Positions 37,380 through 48,156 of a stretch of 64,000 bases of DNA are shown here, piece after piece. The position numbers and the translations under genes were made by a program. The first letter of the stretch is position 1, and each line of letters starts with the position of its first letter. The DNA is taken from assembly GCF_963678635.1 (NCBI RefSeq), contig NC_087067.1, positions 5,064,647 to 5,128,646 on the forward strand. Reading direction: 5' to 3'. Below the pieces are notes generated by a model, which made no database searches, was not told the DNA's origin, and saw only the letters and a list, made by a program, of their open reading frames with translations. This stretch comes from Symsagittifera roscoffensis. Lineage: Eukaryota; Xenacoelomorpha; Acoela; Convolutidae.

Positions 37380-38513
37380 TAGGGTCAGCCATCCTCCCCC
37401 CCCCCCCCTGATCAGCTCCAAGATCTACTACCAGTCAGCGATTTTAGTCAGCAATTTTGTTAAAATTTTAAAACTGGAAGAACGTTTGATTTGTAAGACG
37501 AGCTCAAATTGCACTGTTTTATCATTTTTTTTTCAAGCACGGTTTTTTTTTAAATTTTTGTTGCCCGCTGATGTAGTTTGATATGATTGTGTTGTACGTT
37601 TTTTTTCTTGTTTTTTTTGAGCTTTTGGGACAATCCAAAGTTGTTACCATTCGCATGTGAAAAACTCTGGTGATACTGACGTAGAATGTCGCGAAATTTG
37701 AGATTCCCGTTAAACACAATTTGCGAGTTTACGGTTGTGATCAAAACCTTTTCCAAGACAAACACCTCATCTAGTTCCACAGATTTTGATGAAATGTTAA
37801 TTTTTTACAGATAACTCTTATATAACTTAAAAATATAAACGTAAAATAAAAAAAGATAAAAACAAAATAATATGAAAGTTAAAACATTAAAATTGGGAGG
37901 GCCGAAGAAAAGAAAAGTATCGAGGTCAAAAGTAAATGACATGTTAAATCAGTTAGTCTTAAGATTTAACTAAGTAAGCTGAAAACAAATGTGAAATCAC
38001 ATCATACCTCAAAGCAGGTCAAACTTTAAATGGCAGTATTTGTAATTAAATGCTCCTTTACTCCTTTTCAAGGATAAGAAAGGAAAAATAACTTAAGCAC
38101 CGTATTATTCTGCACCAAGTTTGATAGGGAAATTAACTAGAAAAATAATGTTGCAACCAAGCTTGTCGACTCCGCACTAACTTAAGCAAACTGTAATACG
38201 ACGGATTATAAATTTTATCTAAAATGTTAATGGCGTTTTAAATTAGATCAAGAGTTATAAATGTACTTAAATACCAAAAAGTATAAATTAACGGTTGAAA
38301 GCCATTAATGGGTAATAAGTCCACAGATGGTTGAGATGAAGCTTTGCTCCAAAGGATTTAAAAAACAATTAGAAAACAAAATCCACTGCCCAAATAAGGT
38401 ATTGTATATGATGAGTATCAGCGAACATGAATGGGGTTATGAGTTGACTTTGGTTATACGGGACAAGACTAATTACGAATTGAAAAAACAGAATAAAAAA
38501 ATGAGTTAGGTTT
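37380..38513. other. Intergenic; poly-C tract and small macro-region scrap
   Basis: A run of 13 C (37396-37408) is followed by CTGATCAGCTCCAAGATCTACTA, which also follows the longer C run at 42497-42514. A minus-strand frame 37780-37550 (76 codons, FRDILRQYHQSF) is weakly reminiscent of gypsy-type hinge sequence but is unproven. The remainder shows no gene. Confidence 0.4.
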
Positions 38514-39105
38514 TCAGTTTTCATTTCCATCGATGAATGTTTCTAATTCGGTTTCGAACAGTTGGCATTCAAATCCTGCGTTCTCGGCGTAGCCATCAAT
38601 GGCTCTTCTTAAGTAATGCTCCGTAGAAGAGGGGGAATGTATGTAGGATAGGTTGGTATCCGATAGTATGTCCAAGTCATCCCAAGGATTTTCACGTAAT
38701 AATGTTGGCTCTGACTCGTTTGAACAGTTTTACCAAAAAGATTGCGTCAGTAACTGATCCAGATGTTTCGTGGAATTGTCTATATTGACTATGTAGTAAC
38801 CTTTAACATAGAATTTCTGCAGACCCATATTTCGGTTGGAACGACGTAAAAACGTTTCGTTACCAGGGTTAGAAGCTGTCGGTTGATCTATAGCGCCCTT
38901 GTCTGATGAGTTGACGATCTCGTTAATTGGGATATTAACTACGGGTTCCATTTATTGTGTTGAATTGCTCCTATCCGGCGAAATAGCATGGGGCTTGAGA
39001 ATACTTGAGGTATCTATTTTGGGTACCAGTTTTGGTTCAACCGACTTGGTGGGAATGAGTGGGAATGATTCTGGGTTGGACATATTGGCATTGTGATTCG
39101 TTTGA
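38514..39105 (-). pseudogene. Probable C-terminal tail of an LTR-retrotransposon polyprotein
   Basis: One minus frame is readable from about 39100 to the TGA at 38516, interrupted by two TAA codons (after SNSTQ and after TQSFW). It contains FPLIPTKSVEPKL, VVNIPINEIV, ETFLRRSNRNMGLQKFY and an acidic end (ENPWDDLDILSD, FETELETFIDG). The RRSxR motif near the C-terminus is common in gypsy and copia polyprotein tails. Its orientation is opposite to the integrase scrap at 40228. The call rests on composition and one motif only. Confidence 0.4.
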
Positions 39106-39204
39106 GTAATCGTCTAAAATCTCAAATTTTACATAATCAAGGGTTGTGAGAGGGTTAGTAGTGGTTCTATGGCGCTTCAAATAACTGAAATCTTTTGAAG
39201 CGAT

Positions 39205-39900
39205 TCAATCCCTCACCTTTTTTCTACAGACAAAACCTCCGGCTATCCATTCCCAGTCACTAATGTCGTAAGTAACCGAAAGAATGAACTTGTTTTCAGT
39301 GGAAGCTAGGTGACATGGGTTATAAATTGACTTTTTTTGCGCAAAAAAGCTGTCTTCAAGAGGAATTCTTCGAGAAGTTGGAGACCCTCGTCCTGGTGTT
39401 GTTATCCGATCTGGCCAACTCGATCTGTTTTCTAATCTTCGGTCCGGGTATCCTAGACGTGGGCGTTTTCCTCTGATTCGAGCGCTTCGCGCCAACTTCA
39501 AAATCAAGGCCAGGAAAAAATGGGAATGATATCTTTCCTCTGAAAAAAAGGAATTTGGATTTAGGTAAAGCAATATCCGATTTTCTGTTAATTTTTCATC
39601 AGATAATTCGACCGTAGATTTAGAAGCTTTTACTAATTTCTGTGTCAATTTCTTGTAAAACGGATTTCTGTTGATGATCTTTTTTGTTTTCCGAAGAAAT
39701 TTGCCTTTAAGCGGACTCTGGAGTGGCATTTTTGACGAAGAGGGGTTTTGAGGGGGATTCATGTCCCTTTTCCAGATGCGGTTAATTTTCTTGGGCATCA
39801 CGATATCTTTGTAGAAATCCTCAATTCTGTCGTCGTCTTTCTCGTCTAGGTCTCTTTCCTTGAAGCGTATTGATTTCCCTTTGTCTAAAATTCCATTGCA
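39205..39900 (-). pseudogene. Hypothetical basic protein fragment
   Basis: The minus frame is open for about 230 codons upstream of a TGA at 39205. It is acidic at the start (KERDLDEKDDDRIEDFY), then strongly basic (KGKFLRKTKKIINRNPFYKK; RIRGKRPRLGYPDRR), ending YDISDWEWIAGGFVCRKKVRD. Beyond the TGA the same frame continues (IASKDFSYLKRHRTT) until a frameshift near 39100, linking it to the retrotransposon-like tail at 38514. No domain recognised; probably the upstream part of the same decayed polyprotein. Confidence 0.4.
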
Positions 39901-40227
39901 TTATTTACAAACCGCGAGTTGTTTCCGAATTGTATTTGGTTTTCTATTGAAATGTATTTCAAAAGAGCTCATTTATTTTTTGATTGGTATTAAGATCGAA
40001 GATTTCGAAATTTTTTTGAGATAGCGTCTTCTATTGAATATTTTTGAAATTCTTGCGCCATTGCCAATCAACTAGTTTTTACAGAATTTATTGTACAGAA
40101 TTTCAAAATAATGTTATTAGAGTCTTTAAAATCCTGATTGTTAAAACAAGATGTGTGATCTACCCGAATAGATCATGGAATCCCATGTAGAAAAATTTAA
40201 TCTTGAAAAAAGTCAATAACTGTTTTT

Positions 40228-40735
40228 GTCGATTCAGATGTGGTAATTTCTGCTGATGGAAACTTTGAAAATCTGTCAATACATAACAAAATTATATATT
40301 TGTGCCCCAGTGAGAATCCAAAGAACCAGCGAATTGCAGATTAGGTTCTTTGTTCGGAAAAAGGGGTTAACTTGCTATTTTGCGAATTCGGGTTTACACG
40401 TTTTAAGTTATTACCCGTCATGGTGTTACGGGAAAAGTTAAATTAATCACCTCGACCTTGGCTTTTAATACCTCATTTAACGCCAAACTGGTTGCTCTCC
40501 TAACTGAAGATGATCCAAGGTTGAGCCCCATCGTTCAAGGAATTCAAAACAAGGTCGAGACGATCATTTTAATTTTGGATATTTTCATCTTTTTGTAAGT
40601 GATCTCCCTCCATGATTTCGACGGATTACTTTATATGGATGGCAAACTTGTGATTCCATTTACTATTAGAAATGCCATCATGAAGACTCTACATGAAGCA
40701 AAGGCTGGCCAGTTCGGAAGGAAACGTCAATTTTT
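40228..40735 (+). pseudogene. Gypsy-like pol scrap: RNase H end and integrase N-terminus
   Basis: Short frames joined by frameshifts: NKIIYLCPSENPKNQRIAD, then FNAKLVALLTEDDPRLSPIV and VQGIQNKVETII, then LHDFDGLLYMDGKLVIPF with TLHEAKAGQFG. The last is the usual linker into the integrase zinc-binding region of metazoan gypsy elements, although the second His of the HH pair is not apparent and the sequence ends before the Cys pair. No catalytic core remains. Confidence 0.6.
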
Positions 40736-40852
40736 CGCGTTTTTTATTTACAAGTTTTTCGTGCTCTAATAACAGCAAGGGAATTCTAAAAAAATTTGAA
40801 TACTGGAATGGACAGAATGAATATTTTTTTTTATTTTCCATATTTACAGCAT

Positions 40853-41266
40853 TTAAAGTTTTTCTATCTGAAGAGGAATTGAATATGCTGAAATTACGAA
40901 ATAACAAATAAAAGGTGTAAAATTTGAAAGAGAAATTTTTAAAGGATTAATATTAAAATAATCCGAAGGAATAAATTTCGAGATACAAAATTCAGTTCGA
41001 TCATTTTTCAAGATACAAACTGGAAAAGTCGAGCTGTTAAATTTTAGGACTGATGCTAAATCTTGGGAATCGGAATTTTTTAAAATTGAACCAAATGACT
41101 TGCGGAATTGTTTTTGATTATCCGAAGGATAAGTTGCTCTTTTTATAATTTTAGTAATGGTTGCCAATTCAAATTCTTTGGCATAATGTGATGGGGTAGA
41201 ACTCTTCCCGATGCATTTTTTGAGATCAAGTCGGTGAATCCCATATCCTTTCTGCCATGTGTTCAA
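40853..41266 (-). CDS. Unrecognised 137-codon open frame
   Basis: Minus frame with YGIHRLDLKKCIGKSSTP, RATYPSDNQKQFRKSF and FCISKFIPSDYFN. Its length is notable in AT-rich DNA and its composition is not simple, but it has no relative elsewhere in the window and no domain I can name. It sits between a gypsy scrap and a polymerase scrap, so it may be part of either. Coding status uncertain. Confidence 0.25.
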   Translation of the reverse strand: MNTWQKGYGIHRLDLKKCIGKSSTPSHYAKEFELATITKIIKRATYPSDNQKQFRKSFGSILKNSDSQDLASVLKFNSSTFPVCILKNDRTEFCISKFIPSDYFNINPLKISLSNFTPFICYFVISAYSIPLQIEKL

Positions 41267-41365
41267 TTTTAAAAATAAATGGTAACAAAAGATGAACCCA
41301 AGTGGTAAGTGTTATTCCCGTGGTTTGTTGAAAGAGAGGAAACTAAGGCTTTATCGTTCAAGCTA

Positions 41366-42296
41366 GAAAACGAAACAGTTATAACTCCTCTGCCGACCTT
41401 TCTGTTTGGAACTTGGCTTGCAGTGCACCAAAATTTACCATTTTGTTCAGCATACTCCACAAAAATGTTTCAATAATTTGTTCAATAAGTGGATGATGCT
41501 AGAAGATAAGAAGAGGAAAACCTTCTATCAGGAGTTGTATCAGAAACAAGAACACTTTTGGGTAATTGCTCCTATGGATATGAGATCATGGATAGATCCA
41601 GGCATACACTCACGAAATATCTCAATGATGAAAAGACACATAACGCAATCAACGAACCACTGTTCAAAAGACTGAAAACAGTTGAGAAAGACTTGTATGA
41701 TGTGGAGTTGTTGAAAACGACCATTGAACACAGAGAATTCATCATTGTTGGAAATTTCACATCAGTATGCAAAACTGTGAGTGTTGGACCTGTACTACAA
41801 TTTCTTTGACAAGGTCTGTGAAGTAAAAACATTTGAAGAGTTGGAAATGGACACAGACTTGCTTTACTTAGCTCTTGCTGAAGAAAAATTATAGACCTAT
41901 CCAACCAGATAAGAGAGCTGCTTGGGAAAAAATGAGGGAAAAAGTCTGCAGAGACTCTTTCAAAGCGGATGCAGAAACTAAATTCTTTCCACGAGCGTGT
42001 TGCAGTACGCATAAGAAGAACGATAAACGGGAGCCGGGCCTTTTCAAAGAGGAATTTAGATGTACAGAAATGCTATGTTTGTGTAGCAAAACGTATTGCT
42101 GCTATGACAACAAATCCGATATGTTCAAATTTAGCAGCAAAGATTAAACAAACGAGCTCTAGAAGATTTTGGAGACGGTCCCATGGCAAACTCCCATGGC
42201 AGGAGAGTTCTTGATGAAGCAGTCAACCTCACATCTACAAACAGATGTATCAGAACTGTAAATCAGATGGTGGTTGCAAATGAGCAAACAAAGAAA
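41366..42296 (+). pseudogene. Protein-primed family B DNA polymerase, palm fragment (fourth copy)
   Basis: Starts at FKLENETVITP and runs through LELGLQCTKIYHFVQ, QKCFNNLFNK, motif B NCSYGYEIMDRSRHT, then THNAINEPLFKRL, motif C LEMDTDLLYLALAEEKL (Ser after the second Asp replaced by Leu), DKREPGLFKEEFRC, MLCLCSKTYCCYD and LNKRALEDFGDGPM, ending NEQTKKG. Several frameshifts and stops. It is less decayed than 36100-37046 over the Cys-rich block (41875-42147 is a clean 90-codon frame). Truncated on both sides; the right edge is the sharp boundary with repeat module X at 42301. Confidence 0.85.
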
Positions 42297-42496
42297 GGCA
42301 TAGCGTGCGCCGATATTTGCACACAAAGCCTTTAAAAGTTTCGTTTTTCTTACCATTCTCTTAACATCACACAAACCATGAAATTTTACCAATTCTATTC
42401 CCCATCGTAATACATTGTAGACTCTATACCCAATGTAATTACATAGCTGGGAGACCTGCTCTTCTATTCCCTGTCTTAAGACAAGCGGGTCTACCA

Positions 42497-42514
42497 CCCC
42501 CCCCCCCCCCCCCC
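42497..42514. repeat. Poly-C tract
   Basis: 18 uninterrupted C residues followed by further C-runs to about 42546, so the minus strand carries four or more G-runs with short spacers. Absent from X copy 2, where only a CCCCCC tract remains. Confidence 0.9.
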
Positions 42515-42540
42515 ACCTGGACAACACCCCACCCCCCCTC

Positions 42541-43150
42541 CCTGTCCCTGATCAGCTCCAACATCTACTACTTGCAATGGTCCTCTGTTTGGACCGTACG
42601 CCGAAATTGAGGTCTCCTTCGCTCCTCTCTCCACCAGGTAGGCACTCAACCTAGCCAGAGAAAAAAACACGGTTTCATTGGTCACATTGGTTCATTCGGC
42701 CGCACTCATTACCGAAAAGCTTAAATATTTTCTTGGCTTTTGCGACGCCATTGCTGGTAACGCTGCTACAACCCCTACTCTTTGCTTCTATGATAACTTG
42801 CCGATCCTTCCATGATAACGATTTGTTTTTGTAAAACGTGAACCTGCAAAAGCGTCCCTTTGGTATAACTACTTCATCATGAAAGACCCTCTTCATTTCT
42901 TCGAGAGTTGCGTTGTACCCTTAGGTGGGATCAAATTCTGAAAGACCTAAAAGTAGGCTCCCATTGAGTATAATTTGGTCACTTTTGCGCTCCGTGAGTT
43001 GCGTCTGCATAAGTCATTAAGCTCTTCCCGACACCTTATCAATTTCCTACCGCAGAATTGCTGCGATGTCTTTTTTAGTTTCGTATTCAGGTTCGAAATG
43101 TGATCGGTGGAGACTTCTCATGACCTGTCAGCATCGTGTGTGTTCTGTCT
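42541..43150 (-). pseudogene. Gypsy integrase C-terminus plus macro-like domain (in X copy 1)
   Basis: Minus strand, in order: MLTGHEKSPPITF; FEPEYETKKD; LNDLCRRNSRSAKVTK; YSMGAYF-stop-VFQNLIPPKGTTQLSKK-stop-RGSF; then in another frame VGVVAALPAMASQKPRKYL, a TGA at 42692, then TNETVFFSLARLSAYLVERG and ISAYGPNRGPLQ. Each block aligns with the main element at 60541-62200 (MLTGHEKALPLTF, LNDLCRRN, VFQEVVPPKGTKKLLKKWRGPF, ALPPVASQIPGKYL, LTRLRDFLVERG, VYDPIRGKL). It is therefore a diverged relative in opposite orientation, lacking the acidic tail between integrase and macro region. Heavily broken. Confidence 0.7.
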
Positions 43151-44504
43151 GGTCTAAATTTCACGGTTTTCAGTGCTCGCGAAATTTCAAGTTCCTGTGT
43201 GTTTTTATTTTCAAACGAACTTTTTAAATTTTTTTCTCGAGAATTCAAATTAACCTCTCCCAATTCGTCAAATTGCAGGATCAGCTCTGTGCCATTCTGC
43301 CAGATTGGCACAGCGCAACCTTCCGGCGAAGCACGAATTAGAGAGAAAAAGCCTTAACAACAAAAAAGTGCTTGAAAGGAGGGTCGAAGTATTCTGGAAG
43401 TTTCAATTTTTCAAAATTTCGATTAACGAGCGAGTATTTCTCAGAAATACGAAAAACGGCCATTTTGACCGAAAAAGTTGAGAAAAACAGAACAACACCA
43501 AATAGAGTAGAAAACAGTCGCACGAGAACACAGAAAAACAAAGCCTCTTATTGTGACGATCACGCACGATAAGACTCTTAGCGGAAGAAGATAGTGGGAA
43601 AGGAGGCTTCGGTGGGGAAGTGGTGGAGAGCAGTACCCTCCCGTGCCACGAACTGGGAGAGATAACGACGTTATCTCGAGGAAAACACTGAAGCGGAGGC
43701 TTGGTCCCCCAGAGACTGATATATGGTGAAAGACTGTAGTAAACTAACTTTTTAATTACTCTGATGCCATAGAACTTTGAATTGACACCGGTATTATTTG
43801 ATATTTTAGAATATGAGTAGCTAGGAAGAGGAAAGGGTCAATCCAACTCCAATGGATTTAATATAGAACTGTCACCAAAAAGAAAAATAAAATAGGATAT
43901 TCGAGCCGTGTTTTTGATAAAAATCACGTAGTCTGAGGACCCGAGACTCAGCTATGTGGTTGTGTTCGCATGTAGACGAAAGCTGATCAAAAGTCGTTTG
44001 ACTGATGGCCTAAAAATAGTAACTTTTTACTTAGCCCTAAGCAGACCAGAAAATCAACTGGCAAGGTCGAGACGGTGAAAAACGAGTAGAATTAAGGTAA
44101 CTGACGCCTGCCAGTTGTTAATAGGTACTTTTTCTACGCTCCAACGCTGTGTAGTATTTGGGCGAATGTTACATAGACGTTTTTATGGCGCTCCTGGGTG
44201 GGCCTGTTAAAGGCATGAGACCATCATGATCAGCAAACGTTTCAGCGATGAACCCTCTGCTCCGGGCGTATGCCCGAGTTAGAGGCCTTAATGACCTTTA
44301 TTGTACTAGGGGAAGGTGCGTACCCTCCGCCTAGTACTATTTAGCTTTTTAACTTAGTTAAAACCGAAAAATCCGGGGGCCGGAGGGTTAGGTGGGAAGT
44401 CATGAGCCCGCTTGTCCCAAGGTCCCGGGACCAAAACCAATTAAAGACAAAGCGTAAAACCAAACAAAAATAGTGTATAACCAAGAAAAAGCCAAAAACA
44501 AAGA

Positions 44505-46208
44505 GACTGGAAAAGGAAGGAATCGGAAGGTCCAAATTTGATAGTTATTGGCCAAATTTTTGTCTCCAAACCAATTTTGGTCCGGTTTTTTGCATAATTC
44601 CAGTGCCGTACGGGGCTACTACGCTCGTTCCAATTATTTTTGGGCACTTTCACTGAGAATTGCGGAAAAAGTCTTTCAGAACCTATATAGGTGGTGAAAA
44701 AAGGCCATTTTGACAAACGCGTTTTTGGTGATTTCTCAAAGACTAGCCAACCGAACGGGATAAATTTGTTACCATAGGTCGAAGTTTTTGACAACTTTTC
44801 CGGACCGCAACCGTTTTTGGGTTGATAATCTCGGAAAAGAAAATTTTTTTAGAATTTGTTGGTTCGGAGGGTCCAAATTTTAGGGAACCCTCCGAGCGGC
44901 AGAAAATTTTATAAGATCACCTTTTTATCCTACTGGGAAGGTTGCCTGTGTCAGCCAACCTGGTTTTAAGTCAGTTACACTGCATTCGGAGGCTTTATCG
45001 CGGTAAAATAACCCTTTTTCTTGATTTTTAGGGAACCCTCCGAAGTAACCCTCCGGAGTCAGCTAAACCCCTTAGCAACCCTCCTTAGTAGAAATTTTCC
45101 ACGAGACCCTCCGAAGAAGTTAAAACAACCCCCCATAGAGAATTTAGTTTGTTTTGACGCTTCCTGAAGCTAGTTGAAGGCCCTTCTAAAAGAGGTTCAA
45201 AAATTTGAAAATTTTGGAAGAACGCTCCGAAGTAACTCTCCGAAGCATATTAAGCCTCTTTTTGACCCTCCTTAGTAAATTAAGGGGGACCCTCCGAAGT
45301 AACTTGGGTTATTAAGGTACCCTCCAAAGTAACCCTTCGAGGTAAGCTAAGTGTCTTGACAACCCTCCGGAGTAACCCTCCGGAGTGACTTAAGCCTCTT
45401 AGCAACCCTCCTTATTGAAAACTTAGGGAAACCTTCTGGGGCAATTTGAGAAACGGAAAATATCCATTTAGGGTTGGGATAAAAGGTCAACTAACAACGG
45501 GCGTGCATATTAAGATCATAGCAGCCCATTTAACCCAAAAATTTGTGATCAACTTTGGATTCTAGATCGGGTGTGTCAGAAGTACCCGAACCAAATTTTT
45601 TTTTATTGTGATTTTGGTTGTGTGGTTGCCTTGAGCTACTTAATAGGAAAGCTCGGGCAATCCGGGAAGACACAGAAGAAGACCTCGGTGAGTGTATTAG
45701 GCAGATACACACTCACTTGAGAAGAAAAGTTGTTCCCTGCTCTCGTGCACTTGGAGCGTTCCGGGTGTGGGGGAGCTTTTTCATAGACTTTAGAAATTTT
45801 TCGATTAGAGGTTGCCTTGGGCTACTTAGTAGGACAGCTAGGGCAATTGCAGGACACCTAAAAGAAGACCTCGGTGGCTGTATTACGCAAACAGAGTGAT
45901 TTATATATTTTCTTTGTAAATTTTTTTTTCTCAAAAAACCCAATTTTTTGAAGTTTCTGTAGAGGTTTCAGCATTGTTTCAGATTGATAGAGCACTGTTT
46001 CAAAATGTACAATCAGCTAATTAAATTGTTTAATCGGTCGAATTACACCAACTCTTATTGTGTTTTGAGGTTTTTTGAAAAACTTTCATTTTTTTGGTAA
46101 AACTATAAGTTTTGAAATTCTTACCATTGACTTAACATGCACCAAAAAACATTATTCTTTCTTGCAACAACCTACACTTAGTCGATCATTGATATTTAAT
46201 AATTACAT
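44505..46208. repeat. Repeat module Y, copy 1
   Basis: Matches 46454-48156 over its length and 51168-52390 over most of it. Contains the ACCCTCCG-rich zone (about 44980-45430) and, near the 3' end, two tandem copies of a ~186-base segment beginning GGTTGCCTTGAGCTACTTA, open in one frame (45618-45899). It could be the LTR or 5' leader of a gypsy-related element, because copy 3 lies directly upstream of the main gag-pol body, but no matching copy is found 3' of that body. Confidence 0.75.
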
Positions 46209-46403
46209 AGCGTGCGCCGATATTTGCACACAAATCCCAAAAAAGTTTCGTTTTTCTTACCATTCTCTTAACATCACACAAACCATGAAATTTTACCAAT
46301 TCTATTCCCTATCGTAATACATTGTAGACTCTATACCCAATGTTATTACATAGCTGAGAGACCTGCTGTTCTATTCCCTGTCTTAAAACATGCGGGAAAC
46401 TTT
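46209..46403. repeat. Short copy of the start of module X
   Basis: Repeats the first ~195 bases of X (from TAGCGTGCGCCGATATTTGC through TAATACATTGTAGACTCTATACCC) and then switches at about 46400 to the start of Y. Confidence 0.8.
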
Positions 46404-48156
46404 TGAGTAACCCTCCGAATAGCTCCGTGGATAGAGCTAACGACTTAGAGATTGGAAAAGGAAGGAATCGGAAGGTCCAAATTTGATAGTTATTGGCCAA
46501 ATTTTTGTCTCCAAACCAATTTTGGTCCGGTTTTTTGCATAATTCCAGTGCCGTACGGGGCTACTACGCTCGTTCCAATTATTTTTGGGCACTTTCACTG
46601 AGAATTGCGGAAAAAGTCTTTCAGAACCTATATAGGTGGTGAAAAAAGGCCATTTTGACAAACGCGTTTTTGGTAATTTCTCAAAGACTAGCCAACCGAA
46701 CGGGATAATTTTGGTACCATAGGTCGAAATTTTTGACAATTTTTCCGGGCCGCAACCGTTTTTGGGTTGATAATCTCGGAAAAGAAAAATTTTTTAGAAT
46801 TTGTTGGTTCGGAGGGTCCAAATTTTAGGGAACCCTCCGAGCGGCAGAAAAATTTTATAAGATCACCTTTTTATCCAACTGGGAAGGTTGACCGTGTCAG
46901 CCAACCTGGTTTTAAGTCAGTTACACCGCATTCGGAGTCTTTATCGCGGTAAAATAACCCTTTTTCTTGATTTTTAGGGAACCCTCCGAAGTAACCCTCC
47001 GGAGTCAGCTAAACCCCTTAGCAACCCTCCTTAGTAGAAATTTTCCACGAGACCCTCCGAAGAAGTTAAAACAACCCCCCATAGAGAATTTAGTTTGTTT
47101 TGACGCTTCCTGAAGCTAGTTGAAGGCCCTTCTAAAAGAGGTTCAAAAATTTGAAAATTTTGGAAGAACGCTCCGAAGTAACTCTCCGAAGCATATTAAG
47201 CCTATTTTTGACCCTCCTTAGTAAATTAAGGGGGACCCTCCGAAGTAACTTGGGTGATAAAGGTACCCTCCAAATTAACCCTTCGAGTTAAGCTAAGTGA
47301 CTTGACAACCCTCCGGAGTAACCCTCCGGAGTGACTTCAGCCTCTTAGCAACCCTCCTTATTGAAAACTTAGGGAAACCTTCTGGGGCAATTTGAGAAAC
47401 GGAAAATATCCATTTAGGGTTGGGATAAACGGTCAACTAACAACGGGCGTGCATATTAAGATCATAGGAGCCCATTTGACCCAAAAATTTGCGATCAACT
47501 TTGGATTCTAGATCGGGTGTGTCAGAAGTACCCGAACCAAATTTTTTTTATTGTGATTTTGGTTGTGTGGTTGCCTTGAGCTACTTAATAGGAAAGCTCG
47601 GGCAATCCGGGAAAACACAGAAGAAGACCTCGGTGAGTGTATTAGGCAGATACACACTCACTTGAGAAGAAAAGTTGTTCCCTGCTCTCGTGCACTTGGA
47701 GCGTTCCGGGTGTGGGGGAGCTTTTTCATAGACTTTAGAAATTTTTGCGATTAGAGGTTGCCTTGAGCTACTTAGTAGGACAGCTAGGGCAATCGCAGGA
47801 CACCTAAAAGAAGACCTCGATGGGTGTATAAGGCAAACAGAGTGATTTATATATTTTCTTTGTAAATTTTTTTTTCTCAAAAAACCCAACTTTTTGAAGT
47901 TTCTGTGTGTAGGTTTCAGCATTGTTTCAGGTTGATAGAGCACTGTTTCAAAAAGTACAATCAGCTAATAAATTATTTAATCGGTCGAATTACACCAACT
48001 CTTATTGTGTTTTGAGGTTTTTTGAAAAACTTTCATTTTTTTGATAAAACTATAAGTTTTGAAATTCTTACCATTGACTTAACATGCACCAAAAAACATT
48101 ATTCTTTCATGCAACAACCTACACGTAGTCGATCATTGATATTTAATAATTACATA
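46404..48156. repeat. Repeat module Y, copy 2
   Basis: Starts GAGTAACCCTCCGAATAGCT like copy 3 and includes the tRNA-like leader lacking in copy 1. Otherwise nearly identical to copy 1, including both 3' segment repeats (here separated by a one-base frame change, so the frame 47563-47754 is shorter). Ends at the start of X copy 2. Confidence 0.8.

Larger units (their letters stand above)
42301..44504. repeat. Repeat module X, copy 1
   Basis: Begins TAGCGTGCGCCGATATTTGC immediately after the polymerase fragment. Nearly identical to 48157-50222, apart from about 130 bases around 42480-42620 (poly-C and following macro sequence) missing from copy 2. The first ~200 bases also occur alone at 46209-46403. 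Minus-strand content is a decayed gypsy integrase C-terminus and macro-like domain. The plus-strand end (44310-44500) has CCGGAGGGTTAGGTGGGAAG-type sequence related to the motif in module Y. Confidence 0.85.

Noticed and set aside
39205-39240. 32-base intron (GTGAGG...TTTCAG) in the minus frame
   Set aside because: Very short, and splicing would shift out of the frame that continues beyond the TGA.
43338-43572. Mirror open frames on both strands (67 and 66 codons), repeated at 49061-49295
   Set aside because: Identical because module X is repeated; no recognised motif, and neither strand shows evidence of coding.
45530-45943. Minus-strand frames in module Y
   Set aside because: Opposite to the better-supported plus-strand doubled segment and not maintained between copies.
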